Shown here: piece after piece, positions 11,613 to 23,351 of the stretch | Layout of the letters: the number at the start of each line of letters is the position of its first letter | How positions within the stretch are numbered: the stretch's first letter is position 1 | Assembly (NCBI GenBank): GCA_003290165.1 | Contig: QNQO01007607.1 | Coordinates: 1-64,000 of the forward strand | Reading direction: 5' to 3' | Origin: Berberis thunbergii | Taxonomy: Eukaryota; Streptophyta; Magnoliopsida; Ranunculales; Berberidaceae | Length of the DNA stretch: 64,000 bases | The notes under the pieces: generated by a model | Told to the model about the DNA's origin: nothing | Databases searched by the model: none | What the model saw: the letters and a program-made list of their open reading frames with translations, nothing else | Program-made: the position numbers and the translations under genes

Positions 11613-12290
11613 TGATGATACACCAAACCGGTCACAGCCCCTGAGCCATACACGTGTCATTATGATCTCGAGAAATTATAAGCCCGAGCGTCAGCTCAAC
11701 AATGATCCGACCCAAGCAGTTATAAGCTCGCCTAATGCAGTTTGCCAAATTGACCCAAACTCTTACTGCTTGCTAAGCCCATGCGTCTCACAACTATCCT
11801 CGATACCCGTAAGCTCTGCTAAGGCAAGTATCTCCCGGATCAGCTTCAGACAGGCAATTATAGTAGCTTTTGCTTCCAACAAGGAAGCAATACAAGAGTA
11901 CATATCACACAGGGAAACTTCCTCTTACGGATTACCTTGAGATTGGGAGCTATCTCCCACGTATTTAGAAGCACAGGGCTAACAGGGAAATTACCTTTTA
12001 CAACACAACTCCTAATTAGATAAGGATCTCCATGAAGATCTCGTTCTTAAACTACGCCATCGATGGCCTGGTAAAATCAGGACTCTTGCACTATAAATAA
12101 GACATGAGATTGGTAAGCTAAGATACGCGACGAAAACCTTGTTTACACCAATACACCTTCCTCAGATTCCTGTCTGACTTTTGCATCGAAGTTTCATCGG
12201 CCACCACAATGGTGGTCCATGGCTCGCGTGTGTTCCTTGTGCAGGTTAGCAGAACTTGGTCAAAGCAGGGAGCGGAAAATGAGTGCATCA
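11613..12290 (+). repeat. LTR of Tat copy A (3' LTR)
   Basis: About 678 bp, beginning TGATGATACACC and ending GAGTGCATCA, so bounded by TG and CA. It is similar throughout to 12337-13017 and 19688-20364. It includes a TATA-like CACTATAAATAAGACATG at about 12090. A GGGAGGAG purine tract lies just upstream. Confidence 0.8.
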
Positions 12291-12336
12291 AGTATATATT
12301 TATTATTAGTTTTTATATAATTGGGTTAGTCCATGT

Positions 12337-13017
12337 TGATGAAACATAGAAACGGTCACGCCTCTGAGTCGTACACATGTTGTTGATAATCTCGAGGAAA
12401 TACGGAACCCAGCATCAGCCCAACACTGAACAGGCCCAAGCGGTTCTAAGCTCGCTCATTTTAGTTTGCCAGGCGGAGTCGGACTCACACAGCACGCTAG
12501 GCCCACACATCTCACAGTTGCCCTCAATACCTATAAGCCCTCCTTAGGCAAGTATCTCGAGGATCTACTTCAGATGGGGCAACTACAACTGCTCTTTTCT
12601 CCCAACTAGAAAGCAAACACTAGAATATCTTCCACAAAGGAAACTCTCTTCTACAAAATGCTCTTAGACTGGGAACTATCTCCCGGGTATCTAGGAGTGC
12701 AGAGCTAACAGGGAACTTCCATCCTATAACACGACTAATTAGAAGGGGTCTCCATGAAAATTTTCTCCCTAATCTACGCCTACGATAGTCTGGTTAAACC
12801 AAGACTCTTGCATTATAAATAAGACATGAGGTTGGTAAGCTAAGGTTTGCTACAAATTTTTGTTACAACATTAAACATTTCTTAAATCCCTAACTGACTT
12901 TAGCATCGGAGTGCTATCGGCCACCCCACAGTGGTTTGTGGCTCACGTGTAGTACTTGTGCTGGTCAACAGGTCGACAAGAACCAGATCGAAGCAGTGAG
13001 CAAAAATGACTACATCA
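12337..13017 (+). repeat. 5' LTR of Tat copy B
   Basis: Begins TGATGAAACATAG and ends GACTACATCA, directly followed by the PBS. A TATA-like box, GCATTATAAATAAGACATG, lies at about 12812. It is about 680 bp and collinear with the other LTRs in the window. Confidence 0.85.
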
Positions 13018-13020
13018 GTT

Positions 13021-13038
13021 TGGCGCCATCAGTGGGGA
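13021..13038 (+). other. Primer-binding site
   Basis: TGGCGCCATCAGTGGGG, 3 bp after the LTR end. The TGGCGCC core is the usual primer-binding start of Tat/Athila-type gypsy elements, which are primed by a cellular tRNA. The following bases differ from the common form CGTCTGTGGGG. Confidence 0.75.
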
Positions 13039-13091
13039 CAGCATAGCTCTTAACTTTACACTAAGTGTTGTCTCCATTCAAAACACAGAGA

Positions 13092-14280
13092 ATGGCGACC
13101 ACCAGGTCACGTAACAATGGAGAACCAAGGGACAAGTCGAACGTTTTGGCCATCCCTATACAGCCTCCTTCAGCAGCTCATATCTTGCACGCGCAGCCAA
13201 CTCATGCTCTCGTACCACGACAACCACGAAAAATCCCAAAATCGAGGTGCTGACATCTCAAATACAGCGGGTCATCAAGGTAGTGGAGACTCTCACACAA
13301 CAAAATCCACTCGCAGCTAATAGATATCAAGAACAACACGGACCTCTGCCTCGACTGGATGATAGAGAGCAAGCGTAGGAGAGCCAAGCCCCCACCAGTT
13401 CCCATGGACTAAGGGAGGCTACGCTGAGCTCGCCGCCAAGATATAGAGTCTAGGTCTCGGGAACACCCTTCGCAAAGGAGCGCATGACCTTGACGTACTA
13501 TATCACCTTTCAGTCCCACCCTTTGTATACCGGTCATGACGAAGCACTTTCGAGGAGTTCACTCCCCCGAAGTTCAATTCCTATGACGGGACCACTGATC
13601 CTTTCGATCATCTACACCATTACTAGCATGTAATGGCGCTCAAGGAATATCTAACTCTTCATGTGCAGAGCCTTTCCCACCAGTCTCAAAGGCCCTGCAT
13701 TGACGTGGTTCTACAGCCTTCTGATGAAGTCCATCGACTTCTTAAAAACGCTGGCAAACAAGTTCCTGACACGTTTTGTTGGAAGCCAGCATTTTAGAAA
13801 GGCTAATACTGTATACTCTCTCTAACACAGAGGTCCGATGAGACGCTTCGAGAGTATGTCACACGCTTCAACGAGCTGACCTTCATCGACGGGTGCAGCA
13901 ACGACACAGCTATGCCGCCATTCACTGCGAGCCTCAGAGAGGGAAAACTCTTCGAGGACCTCACCTTAGTGCCCCCTTGGACATGGCAGAACTTCTTAAG
14001 AGCATCCAGAGACACATCAACCTGGAGGAGTCAAGACAGCCAAGAGGAAGATAGAAGTCGACAGGAATCTCTCCAAGGAGATGAAAGACACATCATTCTA
14101 TCAGAACGGAGATTCACATCTCTACAAGGTTCACTCTTCAGTAGCCTATTTGACGTCTCAAACAGTCTGCCAAAAGATCTGCGAGAGCTATCCGAATTCA
14201 CTTTGAAGCTAACATCAGTTTATCTCATTCAACAATTAGTTCGCTTTAAGTTGTTTGTTTCCCTTTCCATAGTCAATATT
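13092..14280 (+). pseudogene. Retrotransposon gag (Retrotrans_gag type), frameshifted
   Basis: It starts at ATGGCGACCACCAGG. Recognisable gag signature across frames: FEEFTPPKFNSYDGTTDPFD near 13550-13606, FPTSLKGPALTWFYSLL near 13670-13720, NKFLTRFVGSQHF near 13760-13797, then SDETLREYVTRFNELTF near 13836-13885 and DTAMPPFTASLREG up to 13940. This is the core of plant gypsy Gag proteins. Stops such as the one after DHLHHY and several frameshifts disable it. No zinc knuckle or protease was found. After 14280 the sequence passes straight to the antisense region. Confidence 0.8.
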
Positions 14281-14989
14281 GAGTTTAGAGTTTTTAAGAG
14301 ACTTATGTGATTCACGATCATTTAAGAAATAAAAAGAGTTTCATAAACAAACTTTATTGATTATTGGAAAGATGTAACAACAAGCACCTTGAGGCGGATA
14401 TAAAAGACTACATACTACGAATGCCCTGAGGCGGATACAAAAGACTACATAATGTAGGCAATTTTGATCACATGGAGTGAGACTTGCTCAAAATGTCTTA
14501 CCTTGTAAGTGACACAAACAATCCAGGGCAAGCTACCTGCAAGCGAAAGGACGCTCCACGGAATGCCGCCCATCAAATATGGTTTCGGGGGGGTACAAAA
14601 TCATTAACCAGGAGCACCAGCGAAAAACTCAGACCCAATTCCCACACTTTTTGAACTTGGAACAAGTATCAGCTGAACTTGGGCTGGATTATCTGGGAAT
14701 CAATGGCCCACTCCAACAAGCCATGCCCAACTACACTTTCAAACCTAGATGTCGACTTCCACCACACAAGGAGCGATGGTGTTAATGGAGAAGTGGTGGA
14801 GGCAGCCACCACAAAGTAAAACGCAGATGCTATCTCTGAGATCAAACATTCAAGAACAACGATAAGTGCACATAAAAGACAGACTCTTCCCTTGGGAGAG
14901 AATCCATACTACTTCGTGATATGAGAAAGATTACGAGACCTCAACATATTAACTACGTGCCAACCCACAACAAGTGACCATGCATACCA

Positions 14990-15180
14990 ACAAATATCAT
15001 CATGCCCAGTTGATGTAAAACGTCATAACTTTCGAAACTACAGTGATGGAGATCCAACTTCAACCTTTGAAAAACCCAAAGCATTTTCCTCAGCTTTTGG
15101 AAAACCCAAAACATATTCTTCAAACACAACATTACAGGGAATAAACTCAGCAAAAGATGGTGCCTACAATGATTGCAAAA
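14990..15180 (-). pseudogene. Second small antisense ORF of Tat copy B (conserved with copy C)
   Basis: Read on the minus strand the segment gives FEEYVLGFPKAEENALGF then SKVEVGSPSL. This matches the better-preserved copy C ORF (about 63330-63615), which has VLGFPKDEKNALGFPKAEVG. A repeated LGFPK motif is visible. A TATA-like TATATATGG lies upstream on the minus strand at about 15182-15191. The family was not recognised. The copy is broken by a stop after GSPSL. Confidence 0.45.
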
Positions 15181-15639
15181 CACCATATATAGACATGATA
15201 GTTCACCAAGCGGACACTCAAGCATTAACTGCCGAGCATTGAATGCCGTATGGGAAAAGGGGAGATGACAGTCCCAAGGAAACTGTGCAACCACATCAAT
15301 CAATTAATGGCGTTGCACGCAACCGTCACACAACCTACGCCATACATGTGTCACTACACGATGTACGTTGTACACACAAAGCACCATGCAGGAAACCCAT
15401 AGGGCCCTTCCTTTACGAGCCCATGGGCTCAACCTATTTATTCAAATAGGCACCCTGTCACATGCTTGGCACGAGCACTTGAAGATCCTAGTCAACTGAC
15501 ATACGGGCTTTACCACGGTAACTTCATCCACACCATGAACCTCTAGGTTCGCACTCCCCACGGAATGTGGAACCTCTTTTCAAACCATGTAAGCTTAGTC
15601 AGCCGAAGTTAATGACGATAGCTCGGGCTCAACCCGACA

Positions 15640-16310
15640 CCTGGTCTACTTAGCGTGGGCATCGACGGTTTAGAAAGTGGGAGTCTAATCACGTTATCAT
15701 GGCTGGTAACGACGACTCGGCAAGGATCATTGCCCTTCTTGAGGCCAATGATCACAGAACCTAATCATGTAAGCCTAGCTTGTGATACTAGCGACGAAAT
15801 CTTCTGATCAAAACCCGAACTTGTAGCCCCCACTGTGAGGGTGTAGATAGTCTAGAAGGTGGGAGCCTAATCAGTCTCGAACTGATTCCGATGGCTCGCC
15901 ACAGGACCACTATTTTTTAGCGTGGCCGCCAAATCACCAAACCTAGACTTGTAGTCCGCGCTGCAAGGGTGTAGATAGTCTAGAAGTGGGAACCTGTCAG
16001 CCATGACCTGACTCTGCCGGTTTACCATGGGACCGCTGCTCTTCAGCATGGCCGCCGAACCCTCCCAAATTTGTAGCTTGGTGCACTCAGGTGTAGATAT
16101 TTTGGATGGTGGGAGCTCAGTTAGTGTTGAACTGATTTCGATGGCTTTCCATAAGACCACTGCTTTTCAGCCCGGTCGCAAACCTCTCTCAAATTTGTAG
16201 CCCACTTTGCTTAGTCATACACGATTCGAAAGGTGGAGCCTATAATCCTGTACCGATCCTAATGGCTTGCCCACGAGACAATTGTTCTTCAGGCCCGTTC
16301 ACTTCCAAAC
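15640..16310. repeat. Tandem repeat, about 125-bp unit, four to five copies (Tat copy B)
   Basis: Units begin near 15818, 15945, 16068 and 16190, with a more diverged one before them. The words are the same as in copy A at 7831-8300: GAACTTGTAGCCCCCACT, GGTGGGAGCCTA and GATGGCTCGCCACAGGACCA. Confidence 0.75.
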
Positions 16311-16849
16311 ATGAATTTAGTTTATTCAGCGCTTCACGCTAAAAAAGATTGACATTCTAACATTAGAAAAGGTCATTCCATGTTGGTACAATACATGAGT
16401 ACATCAATCGATGCCCAAATAAAGCTAATTAGGATGCCAACCTGAGCTCACGGTGCCTGACTCGACACAAGTACTCTAACATGTACATTCGGCTAGCACA
16501 GCTTGCCCATGGCAACAACTACAGCCGACTAGTCAGGCAAACAAGGTTAACTTCAAGCAGCTTACCTAAAGGACAGGACACACTCGGATGACTCAACCCC
16601 AATTAAACTGTTGGCACATGCCCACTATTGGACATAACTACGTAGCAATGACCCCGAGTTAGTCACAATACAAAGCGATCAAACTCTCTACCACAGACAA
16701 ACCGGACAACCGTCCTATTGATTCAACCAGCCTATGCCATAGTAAAACGACAAGGCAAAATGAAAAACATGCAATAGAGACACCAAGCCCACAAAATACT
16801 CCTAATCAGGATAATGTACAAAAACAGAATAGCTAAGCTTGGTGGAAAC

Positions 16850-19438
16850 GTGGGAGATGTTGCATCCATACGAGCTACGACCTGGACGTCAGGGATCAAC
16901 CGTCCTCATCGGCCAATGACTCAGAGGTAATACACAAGTTTGCATACGACATCTTCTTATAACGACCAAGGTCCCACTTCGGATGTTCCTCCTCCATAAG
17001 AGCCAACAGCTCCAGTCAGCCATGTACACCAGCAGAACTCACATTTGCCTTGTTCATGGAAAATTATTTCCTCTCGCACCTTTGCATGATTAAGTTCACG
17101 CTCAGTAGCTCCAACTTCTTAGTTTAGTACGTCGACCTGAGACTGCTTCTGTGGCCAGACTGCTCTTCATAGCACTGAGTTCAAGCCATCCTAGTTCGAG
17201 TTGGTCTTCGGCCTCCTCTCCTCTCGAACATAGAACTCCACATCGGGATTCCAAACTGTTGCTTCTCAGCAGCCCAGTCAGCTTCCTTCGAAGCACTCTC
17301 TTCAACGAATACCACAGCTCATAATGCACCTTAGCCGCAGCTTCCAACACAACCTTGACCTCTAGGAGGAGCCGACACAACTCCTGCCTAGGTCCATCCC
17401 TCTTGGACACTGCCTCGGTTACATTACGCTCAAGTCCTCCAAACGAGCCCTCTAAGCCCTCACGACCACAGTTTGATTGATCCAACCGCATTCTTCGACC
17501 TTCTTCTCAATCGCTAAATTCATAAACCGCATCAGAATACAGCGTTTGCATGTGCAAGAAGACATGCTTCAAAGTATATACTCTCTGCAAGCCGCCTCTA
17601 CTTTCGTCCCACAACGGTCGTTGGTTATATGAGACATATCCAGCATGAGATACTTCAAACCCTTGTCCACACATTTTTTCAACATATCCTCGTTGGATTT
17701 TGGAGCGTGGTCCATCAGCCAGCTGTGACGCCTGCTTATATGCTTCCTCAAAGCATACTCAACATCCACCTCTTGGTGCCAGGCATGTGAGCTCATCTTC
17801 ACCAAGTCAGATTGTGAACAGGCTTATTCGTGCATCAGGATGAAGCTTCCCCTTATCAAGGAACTATGCCAGCACCGCCCTTAACGGTTTGCAACCTCCT
17901 CCTTGTCAAGAACTGCACCCTTTATTGCGAGACGTCTCAACGGGATCTGGAGGAAGATGAGGAAGCAAAATGTCAAAAAGACCTTCAACAGTTCTAGTCG
18001 TGGGCCTAAAAATAAGACGACGAGCAATGCGAAATACAGGAGACACAGTCGGTGCCGCGACCATTTTCAGGCGAGTCAACAGTGGGGTGATCAAATTACA
18101 ACACCCTTCAGGTGAGTCTTCAAAAGAGCCATTCTACCATAGGCAGCCCCACACGAATCAGCATCAGCAGAAGCCGCCATTTGCAACCCAAACTAGACGG
18201 TCACTCTATGCCTCGACTTGCGCGTCACTAAGGTTTGACCCATCGGCAATTCCCGTCAACCGCAGATAATCTTTTTCCAAGCTAGGAACATAGTCTCCAC
18301 CTTGACAGGCCTAGCGAACATCAAGTTCCTCACTCACCAGAGCGGGTCATGCCGAAGACGGCCCTGTTCTAACGCGAGGCTTCTTCCTCACAAAGGTAGA
18401 AAGCGTCTCAGACGGATCCTGCGCATTAGATAGAACAGGAGTCTTGGCCTAGCAGCCTTCTCTTCCTGGAAGGGCCCCATCTTCCAGCTTAATGCATGAC
18501 TCTCGATACAAGTGGGAGCGACGAGCCAATTGTCCCACAACTCTTTACGGACACAATAGGAAACTTTTATGATATCAACCGCTTCCCTTTTTGGCATGAC
18601 ACGAAATGTCTCGATGGTGTTTAGCTCCTCAAATGTAAGAGGAGTAGTGGGAAACCTTCCTGTAAGAGAACACAAACAATGATAACAAAGTCACAAGGAA
18701 GGAGTTGAACTTACGAAGCGGCTTGAACTGTCGCTCAAGCAAACGACCTTGCATCAAAAATATTTTGAATCTGCATGGGCCAAAAAGCAATACTTCTGCC
18801 AGAACTTTTTTTTTGGAAGGTGAACTGGGTTTTTAGGATCCCATTACCTATCAAAGACAAGAACTGGTCAACACACCATAAACTGATAAACATGCTGCTG
18901 ACTGGGTTCAAACCCATGACCTAGTGGTACCATCCGCCAAACTCTAACCATTGAGTTGTCATGCCATTGGAAATTCTTCCAGAACTTGAAGTCATCAGGC
19001 AGGTTTAACGAAGAAATTCAGCGACTTCATCTTGCAAACAACATTGCTCTGCAGTCGAGGAGCGATCATCAACTGAATGACCCGAAGGGTCACACTAACG
19101 TCAGCCTCCTTAATACTAAGTAGAATCATAAGGATGATCCGGTATCCATTTGGTCCCAACTGAGCCTGAGGAATCAGTAAGAGATCCAAGAACTCCCAAA
19201 TTGTGTCCAGAACCGGTAAATGCACCCCAGTTTGAAGCATCCCCCAATGTAAACAAATAAAACAGGCTGAAGGCGACATTGGCGTTTGGTCCCTCATCAG
19301 AAGGTACAACCGCAAGTCTTTGGGAACTCCAAACTTTGTACGAATTTTAGCAAGACCAGGCTCGAACAACAACCTATCTTCAAAAAACTCTAGGCCCTTA
19401 GCCAGAACAGGATCATCAAGAAGGTTTTGTCAAGCCAT
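16850..19438 (-). pseudogene. Main antisense ORF (aORF) of Tat copy B, Transposase_28-like plus coiled coil
   Basis: The start ATG is at 19438, but the third codon is a stop (MA*QNLLDD). The longest frame, 18995-19372, reads LFEPGLAKIRTKFGVP, LYLLMRDQTPMSPSACFICL and VLDTIWEFLDLLLIPQAQLG followed by PNGYRIILM. The hydrophobic and QLxPNxxR pattern resembles Pfam Transposase_28 ('putative gypsy type transposon'), assigned from memory of the pattern. Next comes a region around 18388-18675 (FPTTPLTFEELNTIETF). A Lys/Glu/Leu-rich coiled-coil part (about 17100-17800) and an acidic C-terminal tail near 16900 follow. Broken by several frameshifts. Confidence 0.6.
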
Positions 19439-19520
19439 GAAGAAGACAAACGAACCTTTCAGAACAATATCTTCAAAAGCAAGTAAAGTGAAAGGGTCAG
19501 ACTCAACATTGCGGATGACC

Positions 19521-19530
19521 TATATAGAGG
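19521..19530 (-). promoter_or_regulatory. TATA-like box upstream of the antisense ORF
   Basis: On the minus strand the sequence reads CCTCTATATAGG, about 85 bp before the antisense start codon at 19438. Copy C has CTCTATTTAGG at the same relative place (about 56508-56517, plus strand) and copy A a weaker ACCTAAATAGGG near 11440. The spacing suits a plant RNA polymerase II promoter for antisense transcription. Inferred only. Confidence 0.45.
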
Positions 19531-19687
19531 ATAGGTTCCCGCCTCATTTCCGTCGAACTAACGCATGCCCAATTAATGTGGCGTGTGGCTCAAGCAACGA
19601 TTCAGGATCAATCATCATGAGGGGCACATCTCTTCAAAAGATGACTTAGCAAACCAATGTGATGGCCCACTAACTCGGGGGAGTAGC

Positions 19688-20364
19688 TGATGACACATAA
19701 AAAGTCACGCCCCTTAGTTGTACACGTGTCGTGGTAATCTCAAGGAAATATGGACCCCATCATCAGCCCAACACTGAACAGGCCCAAGCGGTTCTAAGGC
19801 GGCTCAATTCAATTCGCCAAGCAGACCCGGACTCACACAACACGCTAGGCCCACATGTCTCACAGCTGTCCTCAATACCCATAAGCCCTCCTTAGGCAAG
19901 TATCTCAAGGATCTACTTCGAACGGGCAACTACAGTTGCTTTTTGCTCCCAACTAGGAAGCAAACACCAGAATATCTTTCACACATGGAAACTCCCTTCT
20001 ACGGAATGCTTTTGGATTGAGAATTATCTCTCGCGTATCTAGGAGTGCAGAGCTATTAGGGAACTTCCCTCCTACAACACGACTCCTAATTAGATAGGGA
20101 TCTCCACGAATATCTCCTCCCTAATCTACGCCCACAATGGCCTGGTTAAACCAGGACTCCTTGCACTATAAATAAGATATGAGGTTGGTAAGTTAAGGTA
20201 CGCTACAAATTCCTTGTTACGCATTACACCTTCCTCAGATCTCTATCTTACTTTAGCATCGGAGTGTCATCAGCCACCCTACGGTGGTCTGTGGCTCACG
20301 TGTGCTACTTGTGCATGTCAACGGGTCAGCAGGAACCAGGTCGGAGCAGGGAGCGAAAAATAAA
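19688..20364 (+). repeat. 3' LTR of Tat copy B
   Basis: Begins TGATGACACATAAAAAG directly after AACTCGGGGGAGTAGC, a likely polypurine tract. It runs to about 20350-20364, where the usual end GAGTGCATCA is replaced by AAAGCAGACCA. A TATA-like CACTATAAATAAGATATG lies at about 20163. Confidence 0.8.
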
Positions 20365-20365
20365 G

Positions 20366-20920
20366 CAGACCAAATAATAGAAGTGCAGTAATCTTGAATT
20401 GTACAATTGAAATAGTATTTACAAAAGAAGATAATAGTGAGATTGATACCTTCCTTCCAAAATAGAGTGATTCTTCCATATTGACCAGTTGCTGCTATTG
20501 AACTCCGTGTTTGTAACCCAGTCTCCGACGTATGTTTTCCATCTTAGTTGAGGTGTCTTTGGTCTCGAAAATAAATATAATATTAGGATTGGACTTGTGG
20601 GAGAGGGACTTTAGACTCTGGAATGCACGGGAAATCCCTACGTCGTGCACATTCCAAGAGAGAATCATGGTTGGTCGGGTGGCCCATCATCGGCAGTCGC
20701 CCGAACCTCCCTAATTACTAGACCAGTGGAGCTGATGGAGCACTGAGTGTTTGTTAGATCTCTTAAAGAAGAATCCAAAGTACAGTAGACTCATCTTTTT
20801 GTGGAAATGATGACCTTGGATTGAGCAGTATTTGTGTGTCTGATGTACTGCTTGGGTTTCCACTTCATTGCACCGTTTATCGCTTCTTACCAGTGACTAT
20901 TGCCCTGTTATGTTAGTCAA
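20366..20920 (-). pseudogene. LINE (L1-type) ORF2 start, antisense fragment
   Basis: On the minus strand from about 20668 it reads MILSWNVHDVGISRAFQSLK, then SNPNIIFIFETKDTSTKMEN and IRRRLGYKHG before a stop. This is the N-terminal part of a LINE endonuclease: MxxLSWNxRGxGNPxxxxxL and the FxxETK motif with its catalytic Glu. The bases from 20750 to 20920 would be the ORF1-ORF2 spacer. The same LINE appears to resume beyond the Helitron at 34696-35130, where the end of ORF1 lies. Confidence 0.7.
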
Positions 20921-20947
20921 TTAGTGGAATACCCGTGCCATTGGCAC
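20921..20947 (-). other. Helitron 3' terminus with hairpin
   Basis: Minus strand: hairpin GTGCCAATGGCAC (20935-20947), then GGGTATTCCACTAA ending at 20921. A small GC-rich stem 10-12 bp before CTRR is the standard Helitron replication terminator. The GCACGGGT-N-CTAR form is common among plant Helitrons. Confidence 0.75.
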
Positions 20948-21675
20948 TATCGCAGATTACATCATACTTAAACGGCTATGTTGAATACTCAAATTTGTGG
21001 TTTTATTTAAACTTGTCATAAGCATTTGTACCTCACGTAATTTGGCATTCAAAAAAACTTGTTGCCTGAGCGCAATATATGTTCACCGTTTTCAGTATAT
21101 TAAAAATGTTTTTTTGGCGGTTGAACAGACACGCACACAAATCATTATATCCAAAATGTCAATTTTATGAATAAAGTAATTTATCTGAACAAGTCATATG
21201 AAGTAAAAACTCAAAATTTCGACAGTGTCCCTTGTATTTTTCAATAATTGAAACCTGTATAAACCTGTCATACAAATTTATAATGGCAGTCAATGCCATG
21301 AACACCAAATAATATATCCACACGCCAAAATAATATAAAAAGCATGGTTTCCACAATTTCTCTTTTCAAAAAATGAGAACAAAAGGAACCCACAATATAC
21401 AAAAATGGGTTAAACTGCATATGTACATCAAAACTATGTATCAACAACTGCCCTAAACATCTTCTGCATCACATTATCAAATGACTCGGCGTCTATATGC
21501 ACCAACTTTGAGCAAGGAGGGAATATGACTGAAATCTACAAATTTATCACACACAATATTAGAAAAAAAAAATGTTAATAAAATAAGCTATTTCAATCAT
21601 CTTTAGAGATAAACTACCTTATTTGCCAATTTCCAATGACGCCCACCATTATACTTTTGTTTTTTAATGGTTTTT

Positions 21676-23203
21676 TTAACTCCTCGACATTGATATCTCA
21701 ATTCTACAAAAATGTATAATCAATATTAGATTCATATCGTATGAAAGCAAAATATCAATATCAATAGAAAATTTATTAAAACATACCTTTAAAAAATTCT
21801 TACAACAAACTTCTGGATAAACAATATTGGTCGTAGAATCCAGCCCATCTTGAGGTAAAATGACACTTATTCTATTAGAAGCTGTGCATCTAGATAATGC
21901 AACATAAAGTTGGCCATGGTTGAATACCGGTGTTCGTAAATCAACTCCAACGTATTTCACAGATTGACCCTGCGACTTGTTTATCGTCATTGCATATGCC
22001 AACCGCACTGCAAATTGACGCCTTTTCATTTTGAAGGGAAACTCGGAAGATGATGGCGTTAAAGAGATTCTAGGAATGAAAACTAAATTGCCAGCCTTAT
22101 CCCCATTTAAGATTTTTGCTTCAATTATACGCTTTGCACAACGCATAACCATAAGACGTGTTCCATTACAAAGTCCATCTTTAGGTGCGATGTTTTTCAG
22201 CAACATAATTGGACAACCTACTTTTAATTCTAACTTAAATGGCGGTAATCTAGAAGGATTAAGCGAGTTCAAATACTCAGTTGGATAACGGTTGGCAATG
22301 GAATGATCATTTTCAAAATGTTCCGCCATTTTATCTGCGGCAAAATAAACAATGATTTCTCCTGGAAAATCAGATAATGCAGCTTTGTTAATGTTGCAGA
22401 CATCGTCATTTCGTGCTGAGAGAATTGTTCGCTCAGTCAAATAATTTGGAGACACTGTGCCTATTACATTTAGTTGAGGATAAACCAAAGCAATTAGTTC
22501 ACTTAAATCTTTGCACTTGTGCACCGTTGTTGGAATACGAATAGCATCTTGTGCGGTGCTTCCAATCTAAATAAAATAAAAATAATCAGTAATTAAAAAA
22601 ATAGCAATGTAGTAAAATGTAGAATTATTTACAAAAAAATAATACCTCAGTTAAAAACTTCGTAAACCCGTCATTGTCTACCCCATTGTCCAACCGCATA
22701 TTCAAACTCAAAGTCAGAACTTGTATGTTTAACCAAAGCTTAGAACGCCTCAAAGATGCAGCCACAATTTGCTTGCGGACGCCTTTGGGTATCACTGGCA
22801 ATATCTGTCGAAAATCACCCCCAAGAACAACAGTAATACCACCAAATGACTTATTGGTGCTGTAAATGTCTTGTAGTGCACGATCAACTACTTCAACACA
22901 ATATCTATGTTGCATCGGAATTTCATCCCAGATAATTAGTTTGGTATCCCTGAATAACTCAGCGTGCAATGACTGTTTACTAAACCCACCACACACTGAA
23001 TTTTCCATGACATCCTGCGGAATACGAAACATTGAATGAGCTGTTCTACCTCCCACTAATAGTAACGCCGCAATACCAGATGATGCAACGGTAATGACAA
23101 TGTGTCCAAGGCTGCGACATTTTGATGCAATGGCGTTGAATAAAAAAGCTTTTCCTGTTCCTGCACCTCCATTCAAAAAAAAATTGAATTCCCTTATTTT
23201 CAA
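21676..23203 (-). pseudogene. PIF1-like helicase part of the Helitron RepHel protein
   Basis: Two blocks joined by a probable GT-AG intron (about 22567-22645). 22625-23203 holds Walker A as [10 protein letters not shown], Walker B as LIIWDEIPM and motif [20 protein letters not shown]. 21676-22566 holds the C-terminal helicase part with [33 protein letters not shown], the motif [19 protein letters not shown] and YVALSRCT. Family members unwind DNA during Helitron replication. The Walker A Thr after Lys is Ala here, which should weaken ATP binding. A 27-bp tandem duplication near 23310-23360 disrupts the link to the upstream part. Otherwise the C-terminal block is intact. Confidence 0.85.
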
Positions 23204-23351
23204 GAACTGAAATTACTATTGCAGTATAAGCAGAACGTTGTGCCTCATTAAGACGATCGACGGATGATTGTGCATCGGATTCTTGACCATCATACTGAAG
23301 TTGTCGGTATTTCCATATGAGTCTGTTACCAACTATTTCCATATGAGTCTG

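Larger units (their letters stand above)
7826..12290 (+). mobile_element. Tat-lineage gypsy LTR retrotransposon, copy A (3' part)
   Basis: Collinear with 15815-20350 of copy B and, in reverse, with copy C. It consists of tandem repeats of about 125 bp (7831-8300), a degraded antisense ORF (about 8890-11344, minus), a short purine-rich tract at about 11600, and an LTR at 11613-12290. The 5' LTR, gag and pol are missing. Its left edge is the CACTA terminus at 7825, so the CACTA may have inserted here or a rearrangement joined them. An antisense ORF just upstream of the 3' LTR is a known feature of Tat-lineage elements such as Retand and Grande. Confidence 0.7.
12337..20364 (+). mobile_element. 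Tat-lineage gypsy element copy B, pol-less (TR-GAG-like)
   Basis: Order on the plus strand: 5' LTR (12337-13017), PBS (13021-13038), gag (13092-14280), no protease, reverse transcriptase or integrase, a second small antisense ORF (about 14990-15180), tandem repeats (15640-16310), the main antisense ORF (16850-19438), a purine tract (about 19674-19684) and the 3' LTR (19688-20364). It is about 8.0 kb. With gag but no pol between two LTRs it fits a non-autonomous, internally deleted element that would need enzymes in trans. No clear 5-bp target-site duplication was found, and the outer 3' LTR end is diverged. Confidence 0.7.
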
